Positions 16,003-26,463 of a DNA stretch of 64,000 bases are shown here, piece after piece. This stretch comes from Trichomonas vaginalis G3 (lineage: Eukaryota; Parabasalia; Trichomonadida; Trichomonadidae): positions 32,084,082 through 32,148,081 of the forward strand of contig NC_067207.1 in NCBI RefSeq assembly GCF_026262505.1. The letters run 5' to 3'. Each line of letters opens with the position of its first letter. Within the stretch, counting starts at the first letter, position 1. Below the pieces are notes generated by a model. The model did no database searches and was not told where the DNA came from. It saw only the letters and a program-made list of their open reading frames with translations. A program made the position numbers and the translations under genes.

Positions 16003-16810
16003 TTATTCTTGACTTTGTTGTTGCATTTGTTCCATTTTGTTTGCATTTGTTGTTCTTGAGCTATTTGTTGTTGAAGTTGTTCTTGTAGTACAATACTTTC
16101 ACCAGTTGCATCTTCCAATTCGAAACTTTCTGCCGTCATTGACAAATACATAGGACATAAAAGTTTTACAGGAACAAAGTTTGCGTCAACTAAGGTTAAG
16201 TTTATGTTTGCTAAAGTGTTTGAGTTTACTAAAGCTGAAAATTCTGCATTCGAATGAACAATAGGCAAACCAGCAGAGAAAGTGTTGTTTATACGCATGA
16301 GTATCTTTTGGTCATAGTAGTTTCTGTCGACATTCGAATAGCACTTTGAACCTAAGTTTGAAACAATATATAAAATAGGTGTACTTAAAGTCAATGGAAC
16401 AGACAAACCTTGTATGACACCTTTTCCTGTTATAGGAAACTGTTGGTAGTAAAAACCAGATATAAGTTTTGTATTATAGCTCATATCGTTTATACTAAAC
16501 TCAGTCGGACATCCAAACATAATGAAACCTGCTCTAGTTGCAGCACATGTTACATCCGTCCTTAAAGTATTAAATAAGTCAACAAACCTGTTGGTGGTAT
16601 ATCTGAGTAAGTATCTTCAAAGAAGTATTTTTTACCATTCACAACAACAAAGTCTTCTGGTGTCAAAAGAGCAAAACAGGCTTTAGTCGTCATCGTGTTT
16701 AAGGTCAGTTTACAATATCGTCCTTGAGGACTTTGTAAGTTTGTTGTTATAGAATTATATGACTCAGGGTTTTTAGTCGTAATAGTATAAACCACTATGT
16801 CTTCTGCCAT
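16003..16810 (-). pseudogene. Probable minor capsid (penton-type) protein, frameshifted
   Basis: About 269 codons start at MAEDIVVYTITTKNPESYNS (ATG ending 16,810), change frame near 16,565 and 16,030, and stop at 16,003. The sequence is beta-rich with many short hydrophobic strands (GLSVPLTLSTPILYIVSNLG, NINLTLVDANFVPVKLLCPM). It ends in a Gln-rich tail. Size, beta composition and position between helicase and major capsid genes suit the single-jelly-roll penton protein of Mavericks. The assignment is by context and composition, not by a diagnostic motif. Confidence 0.5.
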
Positions 16811-16887
16811 TTACTTAGCAACTAAATTTTAATGAAATGTTGTGGTCGTCAAATATTTTTATGACGTCTGGAAACTATATTTTAAGT

Positions 16888-17394
16888 TCAACGTTCACCT
16901 CCTTTCATAACGTATATCTTGTCAATGACATTGTATGAAACACCACAGCAAGCAATGTCGGGTTCTATTTCTTTGATGTTTATATCGTCTGCCTCTGTCA
17001 AAAGTTTCAATAGTTCTTTCAAAATTTCATGAGGTGCGATGACATATGAGTTCACTTTTACAGGGTTGTGTTCGACCAAGTTTAACATTATACCTAAAGC
17101 TTGACAAATCTTCTCCTGAGTTTTAAGTTTGTCTTTAAGTTGTTGGTAGTCATTTCGAATATCTGCAACAGAACTTAACTCTCTGCTAACTTCAGGATAT
17201 GTTGGTTGTTCTTTTACAGGAACAATTGTTATACCATCTTCGTCTTCGTATGGTTTCCCCACTTCAACATCTCTTTCTTTGACATTGACAACAACACTTT
17301 GACTGTTTGTTTGAGTTGGTGAATTTAACTTCACATCTGCCATCGCCATTAAACCTTTTGAAACACTTACGCTTCTATTTTTCGGAAATGACAT
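16888..17394 (-). CDS. Maverick hypothetical protein (168 aa), intact
   Basis: The start at 17,394 is chosen because the frame's upstream part overlaps the divergent gene and the usual T-rich block ends directly before this ATG. The N-terminal 60 residues are polar (MSFPKNRSVSVSKGLMAMAD). Residues about 75-150 form helices including a coiled segment (DIRNDYQQLKDKLKTQEKIC). It is one of the few unbroken genes in the right half. Family unknown. Confidence 0.6.
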   Translation of the reverse strand: MSFPKNRSVSVSKGLMAMADVKLNSPTQTNSQSVVVNVKERDVEVGKPYEDEDGITIVPVKEQPTYPEVSRELSSVADIRNDYQQLKDKLKTQEKICQALGIMLNLVEHNPVKVNSYVIAPHEILKELLKLLTEADDINIKEIEPDIACCGVSYNVIDKIYVMKGGER

Positions 17395-17411
17395 TTTACT
17401 TAGAATAAAAG
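17395..17411. promoter_or_regulatory. 17-bp bidirectional promoter
   Basis: The sequence tttacttagaataaaag separates two divergent ATGs. Its TTAGAATAAAA half closely matches CTAGAATAAAA at 3235-3245, another divergent spacer 14 kb away. This recurrence supports a shared control element. Confidence 0.5.
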
Positions 17412-17643
17412 ATGGACGTATTCGAGTATCTCTTCGAATTGAAGCAAAACAAAGTTTACACACACAAACAATACAAATACATTGACAGAATAGTTCTTAT
17501 ACAAACAATGGAAAATGTTATAGAATAGCAGTCTTTGCTGAAACCAAAATATTTTCATAAAGCAAAGAAAGTTGGTATAACCGATGGTGAAAGTTCTTGA
17601 AGCAGACAAAAATATAACAACAAAACTGACCGATATTTTCTAA
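17412..17643 (+). pseudogene. Small Maverick protein, frameshifted
   Basis: The first frame gives 38 codons (MDVFEYLFELKQNKVYTHKQ onward) and ends at a TAG at 17,526. Sensible sequence continues in other frames to a TAA at 17,641 (RIAVFAETKIFS, KAKKVGITDGE, EADKNITTKLTDIF), about 77 codons in all. No family recognised. It is divergent from the intact 168-aa gene. Confidence 0.4.
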
Positions 17644-17723
17644 AGGTAAGTTTTTAATACAATACTATATCAAAACTGGCGTACTGTCAATATTTGACGG
17701 AGAGAAGTCAGTTCAAGAACAAC

Positions 17724-19337
17724 TTACTGACCTGCTGCCAAAATCTGCTCGATGGAAGCTGTCGTTATGCCAATCTGAGGAGCCCCAGCAGGTTTCATCG
17801 AACGAATTTTCAAAAGAGCATCTTCCGTGAAAAGTGCTATTGGTTTTGTAAACTTCTTTGTTTTCAATTCATTTGGACCGTCTCTGTCACCAGTATATTG
17901 TATTTGAACTGTACCAACAGTTGAAAATACCACCCATAAAGTCTTCTGAGTCAGCAAATGGAATGCCAAGCCAAAAGTTTGAACGGTCTCCATTTGTATA
18001 TTGAGTTTTTTGAGCTCCTGTATGGGTCCATACTTTCACATATGGCATAATAGAACTTTGCATTTCAGGGTTAATGGTTGTTGTGAAGTTGTTGTTAAAG
18101 TTCATAGCATCTAATGTCAAGTTGTATGACCTCATATCTTCAACTGTGGAATATTCTTCTCTTGGAAGTATTTGCCATCTATGTTTATATGGTATTTAAT
18201 ACCAGGGTTGTAGAAGCAAGAATAGTCATTTATAGTTTCGTCTGAACAGTACAAAACATAGTATCTGCATGTTTCATTGCAGTTGTTAAAGCAATATCTG
18301 TTCTTGCACCTGGGTCAGCACTTTGTTTCCAACTTCACCTGCAAAGTCTTTGACAGATATTTGGTGTATAGGGAACATTAAGTGGAACTGCAATATATTT
18401 GGCAGCTAAAGCATTTGAAATATCTGGGTCCAACATATAGACTGCAAGTCTGCTTTCTATTCTCTTGCATTCAAACTTTTCGCATGTGAACTTAACTGGG
18501 TCCCAAGCATCTCCAGCAGCATTGAAATAATAGTTTACTTCAGTGTTGAGGTTTGAGAAACCAAAGTCTAAGTCAACTTTGTTTTTGCAAAAGTCGGCGA
18601 ATGACATTTTATTTGTTCCCACTACTTCTGTAAGAGTGAATGGGTCTTGTGTTGGTGCAATGACTAAGTTATTTTTGCTTGGAGTAAGTTCGATAGAAAT
18701 TTTTCCTGCCCAGTTTGGCAAGTATCTTAAAAACCTGAAGATGAGGAAAGATGACAAAGGAACTCTAAGTTTCAGTTTTTACTTTGGTTACTGCTGCTGC
18801 AGTTTGTACCAGAAAGGTCAACATAAACTCCTGGAACGTTAGGGTCAAGTCTTCTTATTTTCTCATAGTTGCATACTGGTCTGTTTGTCTCTCTAGCTTG
18901 TGGTTGTACTGAGTTTCTTAAAGCGAACCATTCATAGTTTGCCCATGTTACTGTTTGAACTAAGTCAGAGTTAGAATATATTTATATTCCCATGAAAACT
19001 TCTGGAGCATATTGGTATCCGACATAGAAAATTCCATTGCAACCTTTCTTGTCAGACAACTTGGCAGAAGGTTTTATTTCAATGTCTTGTTCCACGTATA
19101 AGAAAGAGTTGTCAATAGAAAATTATATGAAACCTGTCGCAAGCAATATCTACTGTTGTTGAAGAACCTTCTCCAAAACTCACCTACGTTTCCATAAGAA
19201 ACAGCAGTTGTATATTCGTAAGTTCCAGGAACTATTTCTGACCTTCTAATGGCATTGTCGCATTCGTTATACCATTCGGAAACATTTCCATTCATAGCAT
19301 CCAAAACTGTTGGCGTTATATTCTGAGCGGCGTACAT
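17724..19337 (-). pseudogene. Probable major capsid protein (double-jelly-roll type), frameshifted
   Basis: About 538 codons run from the ATG ending at 19,337 (after tatatttttactcatatga) to the TAA at 17,724. The frame changes near 19,075, 18,960, 18,800, 18,340, 18,200 and 17,930, leaving open pieces of 87, 140, 82 and 89 codons. The composition is beta-rich (SYGNVGEFWRRFFNNSRYCL, GKISIELTPSKNNLVIA, GTVQIQYTGDRDGP). Length and position next to the penton-like, helicase and ATPase genes match the Maverick major capsid gene. It is not the polymerase. Assignment is by size, composition and context. Confidence 0.6.
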
Positions 19338-19376
19338 TTCATATGAGTAAAAATATAGAATAGTTGGATTTATATG

Positions 19377-22300
19377 TCATAATAGAACCCACGTGGACCA
19401 AGCTTTACTTTCTTCCTGACTGAGTTTTTTAACTCTTCTTTTTCCTTCATTGCCCTCTGCTTGAAGTTGTTGCATCTTTGCATTTATGTTCATTCTAGTA
19501 TGTTGCAAATTTCCCATGTCCTTTTTGCTTTTGGCTCTGGTCGCCCATCTCAGGTAACCTATATCCTAGAAAGAGTTTGTCATAGTCTGTATTTGAGTCT
19601 TTGCGTATTGTTTGCATGACTCTTTCCTGAGTTTCTGGTTCAAGCTCTTCAAACAGTGCCTGTCCATATGGAATATGCTCGTTTCCAAATATATGTTTTT
19701 GTAGCCATTCTGGTTTTCTTTCCATGTTACCAACTATATCTTTTGTGAATGGGAAAGCTTTTACCCAATCTTTCAGTCTTGCGTCGTTTATTTCTGTAGT
19801 TGGTTTTATTTTGTCAAGGAACATGTTTTTCAATACTAACATTTCATTTGGTACTGTCCATTTGAGTTTTCTTAAATATTCATCCCTTCTCAGTTCATTG
19901 TCTGCAAAGTAAGTTTTTATGACATTTTGTAAACTTTCATTTGCAAGGTCATGTACAATAGGTTCTCTTCCTTCGCTCTCCCTAACTTTCTTTCTAAACT
20001 CTTCACCAAATATACCATCTCTATGGTTCTGTGTAGTTCTTGAGATAAATGTTCTAGAACGTCAGGTGTTATATTTCCATCAGCCATGTTCATTTCATAC
20101 TGGTCCAAAATATCTGCATGTTTCATATCTTTCAATGGCATTAAAGCCGCGCTTAAAATACCAGCTATATCTGGTTCACCATTGACTTCCATTGCGTCTA
20201 CAACTTCTTGGAATTGAGGTTGTAAGTTTATGAACCACCTATCTGGATTAGCTTTATGACCCCATCTCATTGTAGTTCCATCGTCTGCAGAAACAAAAGT
20301 AGGTTTGTTTCCATCTTGGTTAGGTTCTGAATGAACTTTAAACAATGTTTCATTTCTATATGTTTTCTTGAAATTTAACCTTTTATCTTCACCGAGTTCA
20401 TCCGAAGATTGAACGTTAAATGCTCGTAAGTAAAAAGGGTTGTTGTATTTGTGTACATTTTCTTTCAGTGCTTCCATTCTATGCCGAATATTTTCATCTG
20501 ATGTTGGAGTCTTTTGTATGTCGGCAAACATTTTTCGATATTCTTCTACTATGTCAGCCGAATTTTTTTTAGACTCTTGGAAATATTCCATATTCTCCGC
20601 ATACTCTTGTTGAGGGTCAAGATTTTTCGGCTGTTCCAAATCTTCATCTAGTTCTGTGAAGTTAGTTTCCAAAGGAGTGACTTGTTCGTTTCCTTCAGGC
20701 TCTTCTAGCTGTTGTTGCTGAACTATTTCTTCCATGTCTGGTTGTATCTGAACTATTTCTTCCTGTGGAGTTTCTTGTACCTCATCTGCTGGCATTTCAT
20801 ATATTCCGAGACCGTTTTCAACAATTTCCCTATCTACGTCATCCGCATTCATAAGCTTTTGTTCTTTCGTTCCGTCTCTATTTTTTACGCGTTTCATGAC
20901 GAAAGTTGAATTGTCATTTAGCTCTGACATCAAATATCTCGGAGTAAATTCATCCATGTCATTTGGATGATATGCTATTAAATCATATCCCTTAGCGAGC
21001 TTGTATTTTCCAGGTTTGAGATTATATCCGTTTTGGTGCTGAGCCATAAAGCTAAATAGGTTCGGGTCAGTATTTCCATCCTTGAACTTTCTAATAGCTT
21101 CTTTATATCTGTCACTAAAGTCAACAGTATCTGGGAAACCACACTCTTCTTTAAGCATTTTTAAGAATTCTTGGTTTCCTTGTTCTCTACTTCTTTTATG
21201 TCCTTGCTCTGTTTGTGGTTGTTGTTGTGCAGGGTTTTGAACTGTTGGTTGCTGTGCTGGTTGTTGTGTTGGTTGTTGTGCTGGTTGTGGAGGTGGTTGT
21301 TGTGCTGGTTGTTGTGCATGCCTGTGTCTGTGTCCATGTGACGATGTAAATGTTCTAGGTAGTCCTGGTGCAGGTGCTTCTCTTGGAGGGTTTGGTGGTA
21401 TATAAGTTCCACCAGCTGGCACATATGTTCCATCTGCAGCGTAATGTCCTATCTGACTTTTCGTTTTTAAGAAAGCATTTACTAGGTCTGTTTTGGTCTG
21501 TTGTAACTCTTTTTCTTGACTTTTCACAACAGTTGCTCTAACGGCGTCATAGGCACTTTGAACTGCCTGTCTCGTTGCTGCATCTGTTATTTTCGTCATA
21601 TTTTGTGCTACTTCTTTTAACTCTTTGTCGAAACCTTCAGACTTCAGTTTCTTTCCAGATGAGAAGTCGTTCACTTGTTTCACCTTACTATGAAGAGCTT
21701 CGAAGGCGTTCTTAAAGTCAGCATTTGTTAAAGCTTCATTTGAACTGTCTTCATCCGCTTGTATTTTTGTCCTTATTGACCCTATGAGTTGGGCTGCTTT
21801 AGCGTTGGCTTGGCATCTAACCAGTCATTGTTAGCTTTTATATATTCTGCGCTTTTCATTGCCTTTTGCATGGCTGCGTCGTTATTTTTACTTTCTTGTG
21901 CTAAGTTTTCATACTGTACGGTTTGGTTTTGCAACTGTAAAAGTTTTTCTGCCTTTACATTTGCTTCAACTTCTTTTTATACTCATCGCTATCCATATAT
22001 GTCTTCAGGGCTTTTTGTTTTATCTCTTCATCTTTCAGTACTTTATATTGAGTAGTATGGTTTTTCAAATTTACAACATCTTGTTCCATTTTTGCTACTT
22101 CTGCTGCTTTTTCTGACACTTTTTCGCATATTCCTCTGTACTTAGTTCTTTCAGTTTTCTTCTTTCTTCTTTTTCTCTACGTTTAACTCATTGAGTTTCT
22201 TTGTGTGTCTGTCATATTCTAGTTTCTTTTCGTTTTCACTTATTTGTTTTCTGTATGTCTATGTTTGACTTTTTGACATCTGTTATTTGATTTTTGAGTG

Positions 22301-22570
22301 AACTCAAATTCATTTGACTTTGAGGGTTATAAGCTGTTCCGTCTGCAGCTCCACCATAGCCTGCCATTTTCGCTAAAAGTGCCGCTCTTAAACCTCCACT
22401 CTGTGCACCAACAACTCGGTTTAAAACATAGGATTGCTTGACATTTGTTGCAACATAGTGGGGTCATTCAGCATTTGTTGTTGCAACTGTTGTTGTGGTG
22501 TCAGTCTTACTATTGGATGTTTCAATGCTCTCTTCCTCTTACGTATATTCTTACGTAGCTTACGTGGCAT
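19377..22570 (-). pseudogene. Large Q/P-rich, coiled-coil Maverick protein, frameshifted (about 1,060 codons)
   Basis: The start is the ATG ending at 22,570, with a very basic N-terminus (MPRKLRKNIRKRKRALKHP). The largest open piece is 588 codons (21,683-19,917). It has an N-terminal helical region, a Pro/Gln repeat region with QPAQQP-type repeats near 21,220-21,340, and an acidic Gln/Glu middle. Further pieces continue in other frames at 22,420-21,700, 19,914-19,495 and 19,500-19,377, with breaks at about 22,424, 22,170, 21,980, 21,800, 19,917 and 19,500. I recognise no enzyme. A scaffold or large structural protein is likely by composition. Confidence 0.6.
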
Positions 22571-22609
22571 TTTAAGTGAAGTTAAAAAAGCGGTTTTTGA
22601 CAGATGTTT

Positions 22610-23490
22610 TATTGTGACTTCTTCGTAAAGACTTTGTTGAGATTTCTTCGTAAGACTTTGTCAAGACTTCTCATAAAGACTTTGTTGAGATTTCTTCGTA
22701 AATGAGTGTAATGACCCAAAAATATATTTTAGGTGAAAGAGGTGAGATTTCACCTCTTTTTTCACCTCTTTTTTCACCTCTTGAATTTTCATGAATTTCT
22801 TCGTAAAGACTTGTTAAGACTTCTCATCTAATTTCTCATGAACTTTTTGTCTATGTTTTTCAAGATTTCATCGTAAAGACTTTGTTGAGATTTCTTCGTA
22901 AAGACTTTGTTGAGATTTCTTCGTAAATGACCCTAGTAGTATATTTTTGGTTAAATTTCATGAAAATTCAAGAGGGTGAAAAATGAGGTGAAAAAACAGG
23001 TGAAAATCTCACCTCTTCACCTAAACATTATTTTTGGTGTAAAATTCAAGAGGGTGAAAAATTAGGTGAAAAAAACAGGTGAAATCTCACCTCTTCACCT
23101 AAAATATATTTTTGGTGTAAATTTCATGAAAATTCAAGAGGGTGAAAAATTAGGTGAAAAAAACAGGTGAAATCTCACCTCTTCACCTAAAAATATATTT
23201 TTGTCTGATTTTACGAAGAAAGAAGTCTTGACAAAACATTTACGAAGAAGTCTTGACAAAACATTTACGAAGAAGAAGTCTTGACAAAACATTTACGAAG
23301 AAGAAGTCTTGACAAAACATTTACGAAGAAGAAGTCTTGACAAAACATTTACGAAGAAGTCTTGACAAGTCTTTACGATGAAATCTTGACAAAGTCTTTA
23401 CGATGAAATTCATGAAAATTCAAGAGGTGAAAAATGAGGTGAAAAAACAGGTGAAATCTCACCTCTTCACCTAAAATATATTTTTATTGA
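22610..23490. repeat. Right terminal inverted repeat of the Maverick
   Basis: This block repeats the modules of 1-780 in inverse order and orientation: aggtgaaatctcacctcttc hairpin modules, tandem tacgaagaagtcttgacaaa units, and the tcgtaaatgaccctagtagt junction near 22,918-22,937. Several single-base losses relative to the left copy are visible, for example cgtaagactttg near 22,650 where the usual form is cgtaaagactttg. No gene is present. Confidence 0.85.
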
Positions 23491-23529
23491 ATTCTGTATA
23501 ATATTCTGAGTAATATGACAGATGTTTAT

Positions 23530-23613
23530 ATAACACTTTCTCCGGTTTATAGGACCTCTCTCATATTCTATCTTGTCATATCAAAACTCATAGTCATGTT
23601 TGTCCTCTAAGAC
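23530..23613 (-). pseudogene. Fragment of the D12 methyltransferase gene beyond the right repeat
   Basis: About 80 bases match 1491-1571 of the methyltransferase gene at roughly 90 percent on the opposite strand, covering the YDKIEYERGPIN region. An in-frame stop and the short length show it is a remnant. The stretch from about 23,490 to 23,530 resembles 10,890-10,930 (attgaattc, ctgagtaa, atgaca). This indicates rearrangement, or an adjoining truncated second element. Confidence 0.75.
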
Positions 23614-23635
23614 TTCATTTATACTAAACATCAAC

Positions 23636-23675
23636 ATCAGGGCTAGAAGGCACGAAGTGCCTGGAAGCCCCACTA

Positions 23676-23704
<29 letters not shown>
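23636..23704. repeat. Nested hairpin followed by a 27-base poly(T) run
   Basis: gggct and agccc enclose an inner hairpin aggcac-gaa-gtgcct (23,634-23,670), followed by a T27 run. On the minus strand this reads as poly(A) next to a hairpin. It marks the junction between the Maverick remnant and AT-rich host DNA. The region 23,705-24,690 shows no gene on either strand. Confidence 0.7.
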
Positions 23705-23708
<4 letters not shown>

Positions 23709-24697
23709 GGATAGAAAATACAATTATATAATCTTGTACCTGGTTTAATTAAGCTAATTGTCATCAGAAACTTGTAATTTTTATGAATTTCAGATTTTCT
23801 TTTCATTACTGCTTTTCTTAATAGGTCAAGTTCTTATTTACGTTATAAAGTATGATATTTACAAATATCAAGTTATCATGTTTTTTGAGAAATTATGAGA
23901 AACAAACAAAAATGAAAAAGATAGGAATAGCAATGAATAGTGATGTGGGTATAGAAAATGTAAGAGATATGAATGCAAAGCAATCAGTATTTAGGATATT
24001 GACCATAGATTTCGAAAAAAAAATGCTGCATATTGAGCGAAAACTATGATTATATTATAAGGCTGTCATTTAAAGCATAATGAAACTATTCCCTTTTCAT
24101 TTTAATCGAATAAGATAGTAAAGATTTTTGAATTAGCTAGAAACTGATGAGATGTTTTCACAAATCAGATTTTTAATCTCTATAATGCATAATTCACTCA
24201 ATATCTCAATTTTGATATTGCGAGATATTTTTGCTATCGGTTTCGCAAGTTTGACACAATAGCAAGAGGGTTCTATTGTAATAAACAGAAATTCATCAAA
24301 AGTGACAGCTCTCAATTTTTTGACATTTGTAAATTCTAAATTGAATGAGAAAAATGAAATAATACTAAGCATAATACAATATTCTAGATTTAATTATAAT
24401 TAGGAAAAAGTTAGTTTTGAGAGTACTTTTCATAGGCATATAGAATGAAATCTTCTGAAAAATAATATCACATAAACTCATATTATTTTCTAATATATAA
24501 CTATTTTATATAAAAATCAAATTCAATGATCTTAAAAGCGAAGGATAAACCTCAAAATTTACGAATATAATGAGTGGGAATATAATGCTTATCTATCATA
24601 AAACCATATGAAATATCAATTTTTGCTTTACGCCTAATTTTTGACGACAATTAGCAAAAAATGTTAAATGTTAACACTCAGTCCATTTGAATATGAA

Positions 24698-25120
24698 AAA
24701 TAAAATTGACTTTGATTAAATGTTTTTATTTATCATGCAATTCTTCTTGCGACCAAAGATTTGAATAAAATTCCAAAAAATAAGATAGCTTAAAAAATAA
24801 TATACGGTAGTGTTTACTAATAGATGAATAGTATATAAATTCTATTAAAATGGATTTGATCCAAAAAAATATATAAAATTTGATCATAAATAAAATCGTT
24901 TTAAATTACTTCTTCATTTAAATTATAACAATTATTTTTGGTTTTATATTTTTTTGGATCAAATCCATTTTAATAGAATTTATATACTATTCATCTATTA
25001 GTAAACACTACCGTATATTATTTTTTAAGCTATCTTATTTTTTGGAATTTTATTCAAATCTTTGGTCGCAAGAAGAATTGCATGATAAATAAAAACATTT
25101 AATCAAAGTCAATTTTATTT
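24698..25120. repeat. Perfect or near-perfect inverted repeat, 176-bp arms, 71-bp spacer
   Basis: Left arm 24,698-24,873 and right arm 24,945-25,120 are reverse complements. I compared about 140 bases of each directly and saw no mismatch. The spacer is AT-rich. The right arm ends 99 bases before the initiator of cysteine synthase. No gene lies within it, and the short terminal inverted repeats or flanking duplications of a transposon were not found. Confidence 0.9.
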
Positions 25121-25218
25121 CTCAGATGGAACGGTCAACCGCTAACTCAATTTATGAACAAATTTCCATTCAAATTTTCTGAGAGGTTCGATAAATCTTC
25201 TGATTGCTTTATCCCACT

Positions 25219-25223
25219 TCATT
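25219..25223 (+). promoter_or_regulatory. Trichomonad initiator (TCATT) of cysteine synthase
   Basis: TCATT places the transcription start A at 25,221, giving a 19-base 5' leader. This agrees with the TCA-pyrimidine-(T/A) initiator known for Trichomonas genes. Confidence 0.6.
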
Positions 25224-25239
25224 TTTATAGTTGCAAAGA

Positions 25240-26139
25240 ATGATCTACGACAACATCCTCCAGACAGTCGGTAACACACCAATGGTCCGCATCAATCACC
25301 TTAATCCAAACCCAAAGGTCCAAATGTACGCTAAACTTGAAGGTTTCAACCCAACAGGTTCAGTTAAGGATCGTATCGCTCTCAAGATGATCGAACAAGC
25401 TGAAGCAGAAGGCAAACTCCAGCCAGGATCCACAATCATCGAAGCTACATCCGGAAACACTGGTATCGGTCTTGCTATGATCGGCCGTGTTAAGGGCTAC
25501 AATGTCGTCATCGTCATGAGTGAAGGTGTTTCAATCGAACGCCGCAAGATGATCAAGGCTTTCGGAGCTGAAATCATCCTTACAGACAAGAAGCTCGGCA
25601 CAGATGGCGCCATCCGTAAGGTTGCTGAAATTCTTAAGGAGAACCCAGGAAAGTACTTCAATCCAAACCAATTCTCAAACGAATACAACAAGATCGCTCA
25701 CTACAAGACAACAGCCGAAGAAATCTGGGCTCAGACACAAGGCAAGGTCACACACTTCGTCTCTGCTGTCGGAACATCCGGAACACTTATGGGTGTTGGA
25801 AAGAACCTTCGTGAGAAGAATCCAGCCATCAAGATCGTTGAAGCTCAACCAACAAAGGGCCACTACATCCAGGGTCTCAAGTCCATGGAAGAGGCTATTG
25901 TTCCAGCTATTTACGATCCATCCCAGATCGATGAACACATCCTCATCGAATCTGAAGCTGCTTTCGATAAGGCACGCGAAGTTGTTGCCAAGGAAGGTAT
26001 CTTCATCGGTATGTCTGCTGGTGCTGCTATGCTTGCTGCCCAGAAGGTCGCTGAAAAGCTTGATGAAGGTGTTATTGTTGTTCTCTTCGCTGATAGAGGC
26101 GAGAAGTACCTTTCCACAAAGCTTTTCGATACAGAATAA
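25240..26139 (+). CDS. Cysteine synthase (PLP-dependent, CysK/CysM family)
   Basis: The product (299 aa from the ATG at 25,240; an upstream TTG is ignored) is a fold-type II PLP enzyme that makes cysteine from sulfide and O-acetyl- or O-phosphoserine. Lys43 in NPTGSVKDRIAL is the Schiff-base lysine, TSGNTG near 69-74 binds substrate carboxylate, and GTSGT near 173 grips the PLP phosphate. The EGVSIERRKM segment suits the CysM/O-phosphoserine-using branch reported in Trichomonas. Length is normal. The codon choice is GC-richer than neighbours, as in highly expressed trichomonad genes. The stop overlaps a TAAA polyadenylation signal. Bacterial-type enzyme, likely lateral origin (known for the family). 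Confidence 0.95.
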   Translation: MIYDNILQTVGNTPMVRINHLNPNPKVQMYAKLEGFNPTGSVKDRIALKMIEQAEAEGKLQPGSTIIEATSGNTGIGLAMIGRVKGYNVVIVMSEGVSIERRKMIKAFGAEIILTDKKLGTDGAIRKVAEILKENPGKYFNPNQFSNEYNKIAHYKTTAEEIWAQTQGKVTHFVSAVGTSGTLMGVGKNLREKNPAIKIVEAQPTKGHYIQGLKSMEEAIVPAIYDPSQIDEHILIESEAAFDKAREVVAKEGIFIGMSAGAAMLAAQKVAEKLDEGVIVVLFADRGEKYLSTKLFDTE

Positions 26140-26463
26140 ACATGATAGAATATTTATGCTTTCGATTTAAAATCAAAAAGATTTAATTTTGAATTTCTTC
26201 TAAGGTTATAAGGAATATATTCATTAAATTCATATTGATTGTGTTTTATAAAAGAGACCCCTTTAGATTTCTCGAAATTATCGAAAATATAGATTCAAAA
26301 TTGAAAAATTCATGCTGAACACCGACGGCAATAGTTTGGCCTCTTGGGCATATGTCTGTTACTTCAATGTGAAATGCATATCATCGTATAAAATTTAAGA
26401 TCAACATATGAAAAGTTTTTTTTATTTTCCGATGAAATTTTTTGTTTTTGACAAATTTCGAAA
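26140..26463. other. Intergenic, no gene seen
   Basis: AT-rich DNA holding the cysteine synthase 3' region and upstream sequence of the next gene. No open frame of note and no repeat recognised. Confidence 0.5.

Larger units (their letters stand above)
1..23613. mobile_element. Maverick/Polinton-type virus-like DNA transposon
   Basis: Long modular inverted repeats lie at both ends (1-780 and about 22,610-23,490). Between them are a retroviral-type integrase, a packaging ATPase with Walker A and B motifs, probable capsid proteins, a fibre protein and many small compactly packed genes. This is the gene set of Maverick/Polinton elements, which are abundant in Trichomonas. The left edge begins inside the repeat, so the true left end and its target duplication are outside the window. 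The right edge is uncertain because a methyltransferase gene fragment lies beyond the right repeat. No protein-primed PolB and no recognisable Ulp1-like protease were found. Genes from 794 to about 12,632 are intact, whereas most from 12,648 to 22,570 carry frameshifts. Confidence 0.9.

Noticed and set aside
19377-22570. Reading the large broken gene as DNA polymerase B
   Set aside because: The pieces are Gln/Pro-rich and coiled coil; no DTDS/YGDTDS, KxY or exonuclease motifs were seen.
1-23613. CRISPR array in the terminal repeats
   Set aside because: The modules are hairpin-forming and tandem without spacers of constant length; eukaryotic context.
25604-26170. Second plus-strand frame of 188 codons within cysteine synthase
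   Set aside because: Out-of-frame shadow; the cysteine synthase frame carries all motifs.
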